A DNA stretch of 64,000 bases from Dryomyza anilis (GCA_951804985.1 OX638132.1:40582619-40646618); one strand, 5' to 3'; shown: positions 22,879 through 32,842, counted from the stretch's first letter. Numbers and translations are program-made. The notes: generated from the letters alone by a model not told the origin.

Positions 22879-23996
22879 CTTAAATGATCCTCGAGCGTTA
22901 ATCCTATGAATCTACTCCGATCTTCCGCCTCAGCTATGTAGTCATACTTTGTCTTAACCAGCGAGTCCCATTCCTCATTGATGTCAATGGGGATCGGATA
23001 AATCCTGTACAACGCAAATAACACATCATCCGGCAGTGGTGTCTTAATTATGAAGATCAGACTATCCCCGTCCGGAAAAACTCGTACCTTTGACAAATGA
23101 TGCATATCAAAAGTCTGTTGAATAAACCAATTCGCTTTGCCCCTTAATTTGAGACGGGCCAACATTGCGTCTAGTTCCTTTCGGTCTATTATCGTAGGAT
23201 GCAGATCCCCCTTGTAGAGATCGTCAATTATTGCCATTTCTATTGATTGTTGTCCCTGAATCTCCATTAAATTAGCATTTATGGTTGACTGTATTTCCAA
23301 CAAATGTAACATAAACTGTACTTTGTTGAGCTTGTTATCTATATCTCTATTTATTTTCTGCTGTTGTTGTATGGTGTTGTTTAATGTCATCTGTAGTTCT
23401 TCCACCTCCCTTAGAGAATCCAGCAATGGTGCTGACAGTTTTCCAAAATTAGATGTCATCACCGTCACCTGTTTCCTCATGACGTCATAGGTTTCGCTCT
23501 CTCGGTTCTCAATGTCCTCCAGATGTTTGTATATCTTTTCTCGATCACTGTTGTCCATTACGCCGAAAGCCCAGTTAAAGCCCTCACCTACGAAATTTAG
23601 CGACCTCTTTTGGCGATTCTTTTGAATAGTTCTTTTAATAACACCCTCATTTTTCTGTAATGTCCTCATTATCGACGATGTTTCTTGCATTGCCGCTTCA
23701 CACGATCTTCCGAAATTCATTCCTGGTACGCTTGAACTCATTTTCCGGCACATTTCAATGGCTGCTTCCATATATTTTTTCGTTAGATCCAGAAAATTCG
23801 TCAACTGCAGTGGTATGAACTTAGATATCACTGTCCATTCGTCACTATAAAATAATGCCTCAGTAGTTTTCTCAAAAAATATTCTTGTCTCGTTCATCGG
23901 CGTCTGCGTGATGTTGACTGCTTCAGCTGCTGCCAACACCAGGACCAGCATAAGGATCTTATTCATAATGTCCCTAAAACAAAAATAATTATACAT
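22842..23996 (-). pseudogene. env: Env, N-terminal part with signal peptide and cleavage site
   Basis: The likely start is the methionine at 23966, followed by a hydrophobic signal peptide (MNKILMLVLVLAAAEA). A furin-type site RQKR lies at residues 128-131 of the long frame and is followed by SLNFVGEGFNWAFGVMD, which matches the fusion-peptide region of F-like errantiviral Env. A long heptad-containing region follows. The frame ends early at 22842 because of the break near 22880; the two parts together span about 670 residues, normal for this family. Env lets such elements form infectious particles in flies; with this break the copy probably cannot. Confidence 0.88.
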
Positions 23997-24303
23997 ATCT
24001 ATAATATATATAATTATTTACACTTATGTCCTAAGTTAATCTACCTTTCCCACCTTAGCATACTACATAAAATTATTCCATACACTTACATTTTAATTTC
24101 CACCTGGTTCAAATTTTTTATCTTCTTTTTTATTTACTTTAAAATTCAAAAACCTAAAGTTTCTTTATCCAAATTTAATCGTTTAATCTCAACTTTATAT
24201 TTAATATTTATTTTGTCCAAACTTAAATTTGCTATAGTCGTACACTCACCGTAGAACCTCATTTAAACAATGTGTCGTGAGTTAACGAACTGTCCTCAGT
24301 ACT
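23997..24303. other. spacer between env and the antisense gene
   Basis: AT-rich. It may hold the env splice acceptor on the minus strand and the promoter of the plus-strand gene; only the latter's TATA-like box is visible at its right edge. Confidence 0.4.
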
Positions 24304-24310
24304 TATAAAG
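24304..24310 (+). promoter_or_regulatory. TATA-like box of the antisense gene
   Basis: TATAAAG 172 bases before the proposed ATG, followed by a TTCAGT initiator-like word at 24319-24324. The spacing between the two is shorter than usual, so the start site is uncertain. Confidence 0.4.
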
Positions 24311-24481
24311 TGTCCAAATTCAGTATTTTACAAAAACGGCGCCGGCTATTTTCGGTCGAAATGCGGAGTCAAATTCGCGATTTTTTATTTTTTTATTTTA
24401 AAAATGTTCATATTTGTCTTCTATGGACGACAATCATTTAGTTGCAGTTTATTCTTTGGATATTCAACTTCAATTTTAATC

Positions 24482-25208
24482 ATGTTCCGTAAGTAAAAAT
24501 TGTATTTATTTTTGTATATATATTTATATATTTATTTATTTATATATATTTCTTGGTTATATATTCTTCAGGAAATGTTTTTAACCCTACTGCGGCCCAG
24601 GGCCTACAGGAGGACAGGCGCGAGAAACTGCGCAAGGAGCAGGATGAGCTCCGGGCTGCCCGAAGGCAGCAACCTCCTGCCGTGAGGCAGCATCCTTTAA
24701 CAATTAGCGATCTAGACGCGTTACGACAACAAGGATTAGTCATCGAGCATTCAGATGAGAACAGTTAGTAAATTTAGATTTTTAAATTACTCATTTCTAT
24801 TAAATATATATATATATATTTTTTTTAAATTAATTAATTTTTGTTTTCTTTTTTTTGTTTTGGTTCTTTTCAGACATTCTCACAAATTTTGATGATATTG
24901 ACTTCAGTGACGACAACACCGAGTATGTTCGAGGTAGGATGAGCGAACGTCAGGTTATGCTCATCTGGAACAGCAACCAACTAAAATATTTCGAGTCATA
25001 TTTGACAACGCTCAGGGCGAATTGGTGGGATGAAGGCGTTGATACACGCCTGCATCGCCTCATCGAATATTACAAGGATGATCCAACATTTGAAGTTTTT
25101 CTCATAATTTGCCGCGAAATCGTGCGTTTAGAGAAGGAAGCCGGCCCGCTGATCGGGACGCTGTTCGTCCCGCGGGTGGTCATGTACTTGGGTGCCTTCA
25201 CCCCCTAA
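24482..25208 (+). CDS. three-exon antisense accessory gene in the errantivirus, function unknown
   Basis: I do not recognise this protein. Exons: 24482-24488, 24572-24763 and 24874-25208. Introns 24489-24571 (GTAAGT...TTCAG) and 24764-24873 (GTTAGT...TTTTCAG) have pyrimidine-rich acceptors. Joining them keeps one frame, about 177 residues. Residues about 12-45 are charged and probably helical (GLQEDRREKLRKEQDELRAA), then an acidic stretch, then a globular half with NWWDEG, RLHRLIEYYKDD and a hydrophobic end. There are one cysteine and no signal peptide or membrane span. Codons are GC rich, unlike gag, pol and env. It lies between pol and env on the opposite strand, so its introns would survive copying of the element's RNA. 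It could be a host or viral capture. Confidence 0.75.
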
Positions 25209-25279
25209 AATATGTGAAATTTATTTGAAAATGATGTAAAAATGATGTGAAAAATTATATTAAAACCAAGATTAAAAGA

Positions 25280-25285
25280 AATAAA
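25280..25285 (+). terminator. poly(A) signal of the antisense gene
   Basis: AATAAA 72 bases after the stop codon, followed by an A-rich tract; completes a self-contained transcription unit on the plus strand. Confidence 0.5.
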
Positions 25286-25934
25286 ATACCCACATAAAAA
25301 AAATTACATCTATCCGTTGTTATTATTTGGAAAACAAACTGGTTATTTTCATCGTCGATTTCTACTTTTTCTTATGTTTTAACACCAATCGCTTGATATA
25401 AAAATTTATATAATTTTCATGGTCGATTTTTGTTCTTATTTTTTATTTGTATTTCTTGCTTGTATTTCTCGCTTGTTAAAAAAAAATAAAAACAGAAAAA
25501 TTGCAAAATGACAACAGAAAATTGCAAATTCTGCATTTAGTAACGCGTTTTATTTTACTTAATTATGCAAATATATATATGTATATTATATTTTTGTTTT
25601 TTTGTTCTTTTTGGTCGACCGTGATTTATTTGCTTTTACTTTTTGTTTATATATAATTGTATTTAACTATCCAATCTGCCTATGCCATTGTTTCTTGAGA
25701 TCATTTTTATTTCTTCCTATTTATTTATTCTACATTTCACTTTAGTTTATTTATCCCTATTTATTTCATTGATTTCACGATTTCATTACACATTATTTTT
25801 TTTTTATTTTTTAAATCCCATATAATTCTATATTGTTTCATTATCTTTAATTATTATTTTTCGTTTTATTTATTAATCATATTTTACCCCCTATTCCGCA
25901 ACAACTTTGGTAAGCAATTATTCTTTAATATATA

Positions 25935-25990
<56 letters not shown>

Positions 25991-25992
<2 letters not shown>

Positions 25993-26522
25993 CAATTCTT
26001 GCTACTTTGCACCTTCCCTTTACTCTACGCCGTCTCGCGCCATCTAGCCATTTATTATGATTTTAATATTTTATTTAATGCATTAACGTATCTCATTTCA
26101 TTTGTAGTGTATTAACAGCGAGCAGTGGTTCCTATCGTATGAGTCAATGCCTTTGACTGACCTATATTAATTGTAGTGACAATTCAACTTTTATTTTAGT
26201 TAATTAGTTTTATTTTATTATTATTATTTTATTTAAATTTATTCTTTTTTTTTTAAACCAATTCTTGCTACTTTGCACCTTCCCTTTACTCCACGCCGTC
26301 TCGCGCCATCTAGCCATTTATTATGATTTTAATATTTTATTTAATGCATTAACGTATCTCATTTCATTTGTAGTGTATTAACAGCGAGCAGTGGTTCCTA
26401 TCGTATGAGTCAATGCCTTTGACTGACCTATATTAATTGTAGTGACAATTCAACTTTTATTTTAGTTAATTAGTTTTATTTTATTATTATTTTATTTAAA
26501 TTTAAGTTAAATTACCTTACTC
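25991..26522. repeat. 266-bp tandem duplication
   Basis: ACCAATTCTTGCTACTTTGC at 25991 recurs at 26257, and the two units stay nearly identical (one CTCTACG/CTCCACG change and small length differences in T and ATT runs). It includes the words GAGTCAATGCCTTTGACTGA and GCGAGCAGTGGTTCC. Confidence 0.85.
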
Positions 26523-26570
26523 CCTTATCTATTTTCTTTACTCAAACTTTGTTAGAAATTAATACATAAT

Positions 26571-26741
26571 TATTTCCTTATGTATTAATTTATTTTATTA
26601 ATATTAAATCCCTATATATTTATTTTATTTAATCCCTAAAACTCTTATTTACGCGTATTTCCTTATGCACTAATTTATTTTATTAATATTAAATCCCTAT
26701 ATATTTATTTTATTTAATCCCTAAAACTCTTATTTACGCGT
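26571..26741. repeat. 85-bp tandem duplication
   Basis: TATTTCCTTATG at 26571 and 26656, each followed by ATTAATATTAAATCCCTATA and ending TTATTTACGCGTA. Confidence 0.85.
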
Positions 26742-26859
26742 ACATTGCCCCCTTTTTTTTTATTTTTTTTTTTTTTGCTCTTCACCCTTATTTGCAATAT
26801 TATGCTTTTAACATTATCTAAATTATGTGTTATGATATTTACGAATTGTTTGTTACGTT

Positions 26860-27030
26860 ATTTATTTTGTTATATTTGCTTCAAAATTATATGCTTTTAA
26901 TAAATTGTTATGGAATTTTTTCCCTTTTCCTTTGATAGAAATCATCGTCGTTACAGGACTTACTATCGAAAGTACTTCGTACGGTCCTACCCAAATGGGT
27001 GAAAATTTATTCTTTCTGTTCTGATTTTTT
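26860..27030 (-). pseudogene. pol: Pol C-terminal end (GPY/F-type), out of frame
   Basis: Directly after the stop of the long pol frame the minus strand encodes, in another frame, an integrase C-terminal module with the word FSPIWVGPYEVLSIV, the GPY/F motif of Ty3/gypsy integrases, then a short basic tail. A small deletion or frame change near 27030 separates it from pol. Confidence 0.8.
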
Positions 27031-30000
27031 AACAATATTTTATTTGTAATGTGCTATCATAGATTTGTTTAGATTTTTCTTTTGCTTTTTCTTGATTCTC
27101 TCTCACGATTTCGTGTGTGCGTTGAATTTGATATTTTAATAACTTGTTGTAATCTTCGGTATTATATACTGGTGAACATTTTCGCTTAAGATTTGTTGGC
27201 ATCTCAAATTCGTACCCGTATAAAGTACGGAAAGGTGTTTGCCCCGTGGACATATGTACTGTGTTATTGTGCACATGCATTGCTGAATTTAACCATTGGT
27301 CCCAGTTCGACCCATCTTCTTTTGCAAAACTTCTTAAATATTCTGCTAACGGTCGATGGCTTCTTTCCAAAGACCCATTAGCTTGTGGATGATATGGTGT
27401 AATATGTAATTTTTTAATTCCTAACAATTTACAAGTATCTGAAAACAGTTTTGAGACAAAGTTGGAACCATTGTCCGTTACTAATACCTTCGGTATATTA
27501 TGACGTGTAATGATTTCGTCGTAAAATGCTTTTGCTACTGTATTTGCCTCCGCATCAGGTATCGCAACGCAGCACATGTATTTTGAAAAATCATCTTGAA
27601 AAGTTAATATATATTTATTTCCAGATATAGTTTCCGGTAAAATACCTACAAGATCCATGTATACTTTATCGAATGGTCGTACAGGCGTATCAGTTAAAAC
27701 CATTGGCATTTTAGTAAGCCTAGAACTTTTATTTACTTGGCATTTTTGACAATTCTTAACGTAATCTTTTATTTGTTTCTGCATACCTTTCCACTTAAAT
27801 TGTTTTCTGATTCTAAAATATGTTTTCACTGCGCCCTGGTGACCCCCTAATGCTGAGTCATGAAAGTCTTTTATAACAGTTTTAATTTCCTCTGGGTCAG
27901 TTAATATTAGACTTGAGTTTAATTCGTTCTTGGTGTCTGTTGTTATTTCATCCAGTACTGGCGTGCTCACTTGTTGTTTGGTTTTTGAAATTTGATTATC
28001 TAATTTATTCTGTGTGGTCTTAGACCGTGTTTGGACCGCAGTAATATCTGGTTCTGGATGTGGAATTCTACTTAAAGCATCTGCGTTCAAATTCTGTTTA
28101 CCTGGTTTGTAAGATATTTCGTAATCATATTCTGATAATTTATGTCTGAAACGGGCTAACCTTGATGTTTGATATTTGAGATTTGCTGTGCTACGTAATG
28201 GTTGATGGTCTGTATAAATTTGAAAATGTCGGCCTAGAAGATAAGCTCTAAAATTTTTCGTTGCCCAGACTATAGCTAAAAATTCCTTTTCAATGGTGGA
28301 GTAATTTTTTTCTGCTCCATTTAATGCCCTACTAGCAAATGCTATTGGTCGGTCGCTCCCTACTTTGCCTTGTGACAGTACCGCACCTATTGCTTCGTTA
28401 CTGGCATCCGTTGTAAGTAAAAAAGGTTTTGTAAAATCTGGATATGCGAGAATGGGTGGTGAAATTATTGATTCCTTTAGTTTAATAAATGAATTTTGAC
28501 AATCGTCGGTCCAAGTGAATTTAACATCGTTTCTAAGTAACTTATTAATTGGTAATGATAATTTTGCCATATTGTTTATAAATTTTCTGTAATAATTAAT
28601 TAATCCCAAAAACGCTTGTACTTCTTTTTTATTTCTTGGTACCGGAATATTTTTCACGCATTCAACCTTTGAGGGGTCTGGCAGAGCACCTAGTTCCGAA
28701 CATTTATGTCCTAAATAGACAACTTCGCGGCGCAAAAACTGACATTTTTCTGTATTTAATTTTAGATTGTGTTCCCTTAATTTCTGCAATACTCTACTCA
28801 ACCTAAGCTCATGTTCAGCTAAATTCTTTCCGTACACCACTATATCATCAAGATAAACAAAGCAATCAATACCCTGTAAACCTGTTAATATGTGGTTCAT
28901 TATTCTTTGGAAGGTAGCTGGTGCACCTGTTAAGCCAAATGGCATTCTGTTAAATTCGAAATGACCCAGTCCTGTACTAAAAGCCGTTTTTTCTTTATCT
29001 CTTTCTTCTACTAAAACTTGATGATAACCGCTTGCTAAGTCTAAAGTTGAAAAATATCTACTATGTCCTAACTGATCTAATATCTCGTCTATCCGGGGAA
29101 TCGGAAATACTTGTTTTATTGTCACGTCATTTAGTTTACGAAAATCTATTACTAATCTCCATTTCTTGTTACCTTCCTTACCGCTCTTTTTTGGTACCAG
29201 CAATAATGGTGAATTCCAAGGTGAGATACTCGGCGATATAATGCCGTCATCTAACATTTTTCCTACCTGTCTATTAATTTCTTCCCTATGTGTATGGGGT
29301 AGCTTATATTGTTTCTGATTAATTGGCGGTTGGTTCCACTGTGTAATTATTTCATGTTTAAGCGCTGACGTGTATGTTAATTCATCGCCATCTAAATGAA
29401 AAACATCATGATAAGAAATACACAGATTTTGTAAAGATGTAATTTCGTCTTTATTTAAAGTCTCATCAATTTTCATTTTCTCTAATAATCTGTTAATTCT
29501 GTTTGTAATGTTTACTGAATTTATGCTGTTTATTGTAGAATTATTTGTATCCGATTCCTTATACTGGTTAAAATTTGAAAATTTTGGTTTAAAAGTACTG
29601 TCTATTATAATTTCCTTCTCTGTAGCACTTAAAACTGAGACATAAACTCTATTTTTGCTGACATTCGATATGCTTTCGCCCAAATATACTCCTGGACAAA
29701 TTTCTTGTTTATGTATTAATACGATCGGAATTTTTGTTTTTAGACGTAATGATACTATCTTTGCGGTTCTAGGTTCTATTTTTAATTCCTGATTTAAAAA
29801 AATATTTTCCATATCTGTCCGTGTCCTCATAGGTAATTGTATAGTATTGTTTTTATCTTTATCATAAAATATTAAACTCTTATCTATAGCATTTATTATG
29901 GACCTATTCCATATATTATCCCGTCCTATTATACCATCAGCGGGTATTCCTTGCTCAATTGCCACTACATGCATCTTTAAACGGAACCACTCTATACTAC

Positions 30001-30310
30001 TGTGCTGAATGTTTATTGTCCCTAATGTCCTTACGCATCCCCCAAAGGCACCACTAAAGTCCTTCTGAGTATTTTTATCAAAACCTGGAAATCTTGTCAT
30101 TGCCCCCTCCTTTACTATACTAGCATCTGCTCCCGAATCTACCAGTAATATGAGTTTTCCATTTTTAGCAGCCTCACAAGGTACTTCGATGAAAACATCA
30201 CTTACATTAGGTAGTTTGAAACAATCACCCTGCCTACTGCATATTATACCGTTCCCTCTTTTACTAAACCCACACATATTGCATCTAATCTTCTTACTAT
30301 ATTCTACCAC
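27029..30310 (-). CDS. pol: errantivirus Pol: protease, reverse transcriptase, RNase H, integrase
   Basis: Polyprotein of 1093 codons in one open frame. Order: a CxxC-bearing leader, aspartic protease (LLVDSGADASIV, residues about 56-68), reverse transcriptase (FSTLDLASGYHQV, MPFGLTGAPATFQ and the catalytic YLDD near 485), RNase H (LTTDASNEAIGAVLSQ near 630, TDHQPL), and integrase with the HHCC zinc module (HDSALGGHQG ... CQKCQ, from about 820) and the three acidic residues in MDLVG, TDNGSNF and NGSLERSH. All catalytic residues I can check are present. The annotated start is a GTG; the frame is open further upstream to about 30428 and would normally be entered from the linker. The last part of integrase is shifted out of frame at about 27030. 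Confidence 0.93.
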   Translation of the reverse strand: MVEYSKKIRCNMCGFSKRGNGIICSRQGDCFKLPNVSDVFIEVPCEAAKNGKLILLVDSGADASIVKEGAMTRFPGFDKNTQKDFSGAFGGCVRTLGTINIQHSSIEWFRLKMHVVAIEQGIPADGIIGRDNIWNRSIINAIDKSLIFYDKDKNNTIQLPMRTRTDMENIFLNQELKIEPRTAKIVSLRLKTKIPIVLIHKQEICPGVYLGESISNVSKNRVYVSVLSATEKEIIIDSTFKPKFSNFNQYKESDTNNSTINSINSVNITNRINRLLEKMKIDETLNKDEITSLQNLCISYHDVFHLDGDELTYTSALKHEIITQWNQPPINQKQYKLPHTHREEINRQVGKMLDDGIISPSISPWNSPLLLVPKKSGKEGNKKWRLVIDFRKLNDVTIKQVFPIPRIDEILDQLGHSRYFSTLDLASGYHQVLVEERDKEKTAFSTGLGHFEFNRMPFGLTGAPATFQRIMNHILTGLQGIDCFVYLDDIVVYGKNLAEHELRLSRVLQKLREHNLKLNTEKCQFLRREVVYLGHKCSELGALPDPSKVECVKNIPVPRNKKEVQAFLGLINYYRKFINNMAKLSLPINKLLRNDVKFTWTDDCQNSFIKLKESIISPPILAYPDFTKPFLLTTDASNEAIGAVLSQGKVGSDRPIAFASRALNGAEKNYSTIEKEFLAIVWATKNFRAYLLGRHFQIYTDHQPLRSTANLKYQTSRLARFRHKLSEYDYEISYKPGKQNLNADALSRIPHPEPDITAVQTRSKTTQNKLDNQISKTKQQVSTPVLDEITTDTKNELNSSLILTDPEEIKTVIKDFHDSALGGHQGAVKTYFRIRKQFKWKGMQKQIKDYVKNCQKCQVNKSSRLTKMPMVLTDTPVRPFDKVYMDLVGILPETISGNKYILTFQDDFSKYMCCVAIPDAEANTVAKAFYDEIITRHNIPKVLVTDNGSNFVSKLFSDTCKLLGIKKLHITPYHPQANGSLERSHRPLAEYLRSFAKEDGSNWDQWLNSAMHVHNNTVHMSTGQTPFRTLYGYEFEMPTNLKRKCSPVYNTEDYNKLLKYQIQRTHEIVRENQEKAKEKSKQIYDSTLQIKYC

Positions 30311-30404
30311 GAAATTCTCAAAACTTTTTGATATTCTTGATAATAAGTTGTTTACTCTATACCCTACTTTTACTACTTCCTCTCCAAATGCTCCCTTATA
30401 TTTT

Positions 30405-30880
30405 TCATATCCTGCTAGTTTTTTTTATTTTGTTCCCTAATGTAATCGACACAATACTTATAAAATATATGAAATGAATTATTATACCTGCTACTGTATT
30501 ACAAACCAAACAAGGTGGCTCAACATATGTATCAACTGTCAGTCCCGACGTTTGATGAACAATATTTTCGCCCATTTTTTCTCCCTTCACCTTCTCTTTA
30601 CAGACCAAACACGGTGGCTCAACATATGTATCAACGGTCACTCCCGACGTTTGATGAACAATATTTTCGCCCATTTTTTCTCCCTTCACCTTCTCCTTAC
30701 AGACCAAACACGGTGGCTTAACATATGTATCAACGGTCACTCCCGACGTTTGATGAACAATATTTTCGCTCACGGTTTTTTGGCTGTTATTCGCAACTTT
30801 GGTAGCAAATGTGATCACAGGCTCCCTTTGCGTATGATCCACTTTTTCTACCTTTGACCTAACTTTACTAATGTTAACGG
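30405..30880 (-). CDS. linker frame between gag and pol with three 33-residue repeats
   Basis: Lies in the -1 frame relative to gag, as expected for Gag-Pol fusion in this group, but a TAG at about 30887-30885 separates it from gag and a run of eight A at about 30421-30428 shifts it out of the pol frame. The frame codes for three near-identical repeats of 33 residues, each with the word TVDTYVEPPCLVC and a basic spacer KEKVKGEKMG. The CxxC pairs could bind metal. The opposite strand is also open here, which is a coincidence of the repeats. Confidence 0.6.
30506..30800. repeat. 99-bp tandem repeat, three copies, coding
   Basis: CCAAACAAGGTGGCTCAACA at 30506 recurs at 30605 and 30704, exactly 99 bp apart; the period is a multiple of three and keeps the minus-strand frame. 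The third copy loses similarity after about 30770. Confidence 0.95.
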
Positions 30881-30889
30881 GACCCTAGC

Positions 30890-32842
30890 TTACTGGCCTT
30901 GACTGGGCCCCTGGTAGTTTCCCTTATTGTGATTGTTACCACCGTTTGGCCCAAAATTTTGCTTAGCGTGGCAATCCGCTATCAAATGGCCAACTTGACC
31001 GCACCCATAACATGCTCTATTACTTCTGTAAGGCCTATTAGGCTTATCGTTGTTACTGTGGTTATTTCTAAAAGGATTATTATTTCCATTATTTTCATTA
31101 CCATAATTAGTATTATTATTAGTATTATTATTATAATTATTACTGTTATTTCCATGATTGGGAAAACCTCCACTACCCCCTTGATATGGCTGATTTGGTT
31201 TCTGTTGACTTTGATATTCGTTGTCCGGAAAGCCTTGGTATTGTTGATTACGATTTTGCGGCTGTTGGTAACCGTTATTTAGAAGTTCTTTGTATTGCTG
31301 ATTTTGTTGGTGCGGCTGTTGGTAACCGTTATTTTGAAGTCCTTTGTATTGCTGATTTTGTTGTTGCTCCTGGCACCCTTCCAGTCTATTTAATCCGCAT
31401 CGCCAACTCGATTCATGTCCGTACTTCTCGCATTCTCTGCAAAATGGTGTATTTTTGCGGATATAACAGTCATCCCTTGTGTGTCCTGGTCTAGTGCAAA
31501 AAGAACAGACTGGCCCTTTTTTCATGGCACCCCCTGTATACCAATTATTTTTTTGATTTTTACTCCTATCTTGTCTTAAAATTCTATTATCATTTTCTTG
31601 ATTATTTTTACTATACGAAGTTCCATTCGGTATTTTTTCCAAACTATACAGTTCCTTCGGTAGTTTCGGCCCCCTCTGTATTGTAGCCTCTGCCCTTAAT
31701 GCTTCATCTAATAAATCATTTAAATTATCCGCCCTGCTACTCAACAGTAGTATCTTTACAGTCGGGTCACTCACTCCTACTTTAAATGCAGTGAGCACTG
31801 AATTTACTAGCTCTGTGTTAAAAACGTCCGTTGGCAGGTTCTTCTTTTTGTACATTGTATCGGCTATGTCGTTTGCGTTTGACTGCAATACTTCTAATCG
31901 TCTTGCAAATGCCCTCAAACTTTCCCCTCCACCTTGATATGCTTGTCTTATGTTGTATTGTACGGAATCTAATGTAGCTACCTTTAAATATGTGTTTTTA
32001 AGCAAATCAAATAAGGATTCTAAATCATTGATTTTCTTAGTCCTCACTAATTCGTATGCATCTCCATCAAGACGCAGTTTAACGCATATCATGAATTCTT
32101 CTTGATTTTCTTCACTTATATTAAGGTTCGCTGCCTTACAACCGTCTATAAATCTAAGAAGCTCCGTTTTTAGGTACGGTGAATCTTCGCCTTTGAACAC
32201 CGGGACCAGATTTCGTATGCATTTCGAAATATCGCCTGTAGGCATTTCAATTCTTGTTCTATCTGTTGTTATGTTTTCTAAATTTTCTTCTATTCTTAAA
32301 GCTTCTTTATGGTATAACGAAGTTTCTTGTGCTAATTTTACCTCCGCCTCTAAAAATCTGATCTTTGAGTCTAATTCTCTTACTTTGTTAGTTGCCTCTT
32401 CGACTGATTCAAATTCTAATCTAGGTTGTTGATGCAGTACTCTAGCTACTGATTCATCAGAAATATCTTTTTCTTTTAACAAAGCTCTTAATTTCTCGTT
32501 TTCCGACTCTAAACCGCAGGCGTGATCTAACAACTCCTGTTTTTCTGCTAATTTATCGTTTATTTTTTTCGTTAACGCTGCAATCTCGCCTTTCCAGTTT
32601 TCTATCTCCTTTATTTTATTTTCACTCTTGTGTTCCAAGAAATATATTAGTTCTTCGAACACGACATCTACTCTTTCTACTTCGGAAAAGACCTTTGTAC
32701 TATTTACTTTATTTTTTATTAATTGTAAATGTTCTTTGTTATTTACTTCGAGGCTGATTTGAGCCCACAATTTCTCCGTAAACCTGTCCAATTGCCCTAC
32801 TATATTCCTATAAGCTAACTGTGACTGATCCAATTCCGCCAT
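30890..32842 (-). CDS. gag: errantivirus Gag, coiled-coil start and Q/N-rich end
   Basis: 650 codons. Residues about 1-195 are largely charged and heptad-like (coiled coil). The capsid-like core runs from about 200 to 400 (VPVFKGEDSPYLKTELLRFI, FARRLEVLQSNA, EALRAEATIQRGP). A zinc knuckle CSFCTRPGHTRDDC lies near 447, a second cysteine/histidine cluster CRECEKYGHESSWRC near 468, and a knuckle CYGCGQVGHLIADC near 609. Between them is a long glutamine/asparagine tract with the short repeat QQYKGLQNNGYQQP. The start ATG is the first in the frame and lies about 550 bases inside the LTR. Gag forms the particle and binds RNA. Confidence 0.92.
   Translation of the reverse strand: MAELDQSQLAYRNIVGQLDRFTEKLWAQISLEVNNKEHLQLIKNKVNSTKVFSEVERVDVVFEELIYFLEHKSENKIKEIENWKGEIAALTKKINDKLAEKQELLDHACGLESENEKLRALLKEKDISDESVARVLHQQPRLEFESVEEATNKVRELDSKIRFLEAEVKLAQETSLYHKEALRIEENLENITTDRTRIEMPTGDISKCIRNLVPVFKGEDSPYLKTELLRFIDGCKAANLNISEENQEEFMICVKLRLDGDAYELVRTKKINDLESLFDLLKNTYLKVATLDSVQYNIRQAYQGGGESLRAFARRLEVLQSNANDIADTMYKKKNLPTDVFNTELVNSVLTAFKVGVSDPTVKILLLSSRADNLNDLLDEALRAEATIQRGPKLPKELYSLEKIPNGTSYSKNNQENDNRILRQDRSKNQKNNWYTGGAMKKGPVCSFCTRPGHTRDDCYIRKNTPFCRECEKYGHESSWRCGLNRLEGCQEQQQNQQYKGLQNNGYQQPHQQNQQYKELLNNGYQQPQNRNQQYQGFPDNEYQSQQKPNQPYQGGSGGFPNHGNNSNNYNNNTNNNTNYGNENNGNNNPFRNNHSNNDKPNRPYRSNRACYGCGQVGHLIADCHAKQNFGPNGGNNHNKGNYQGPSQGQ

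Larger units (their letters stand above)
25286..26870. other. long AT-rich spacer of the errantivirus with duplications
   Basis: No gene on either strand. It holds an (AT)n run (about 25933-25979), a two-copy tandem duplication of 266 bp and a second of 85 bp. Such a spacer between pol and env is not usual for errantiviruses. Confidence 0.6.

Noticed and set aside
22013..23490. Plus-strand frames opposite env
   Set aside because: Shadows of the env coding sequence, without recognised motifs.
30506..30800. CRISPR-like direct repeats
   Set aside because: Units are contiguous without unique spacers, lie in a retroelement reading frame, and the genome is eukaryotic.
30474..30857. Plus-strand repeat protein opposite the linker
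   Set aside because: The 99-bp period keeps both strands open; the minus strand is continuous with gag/pol and has the CxxC words, so the plus frame is a shadow.
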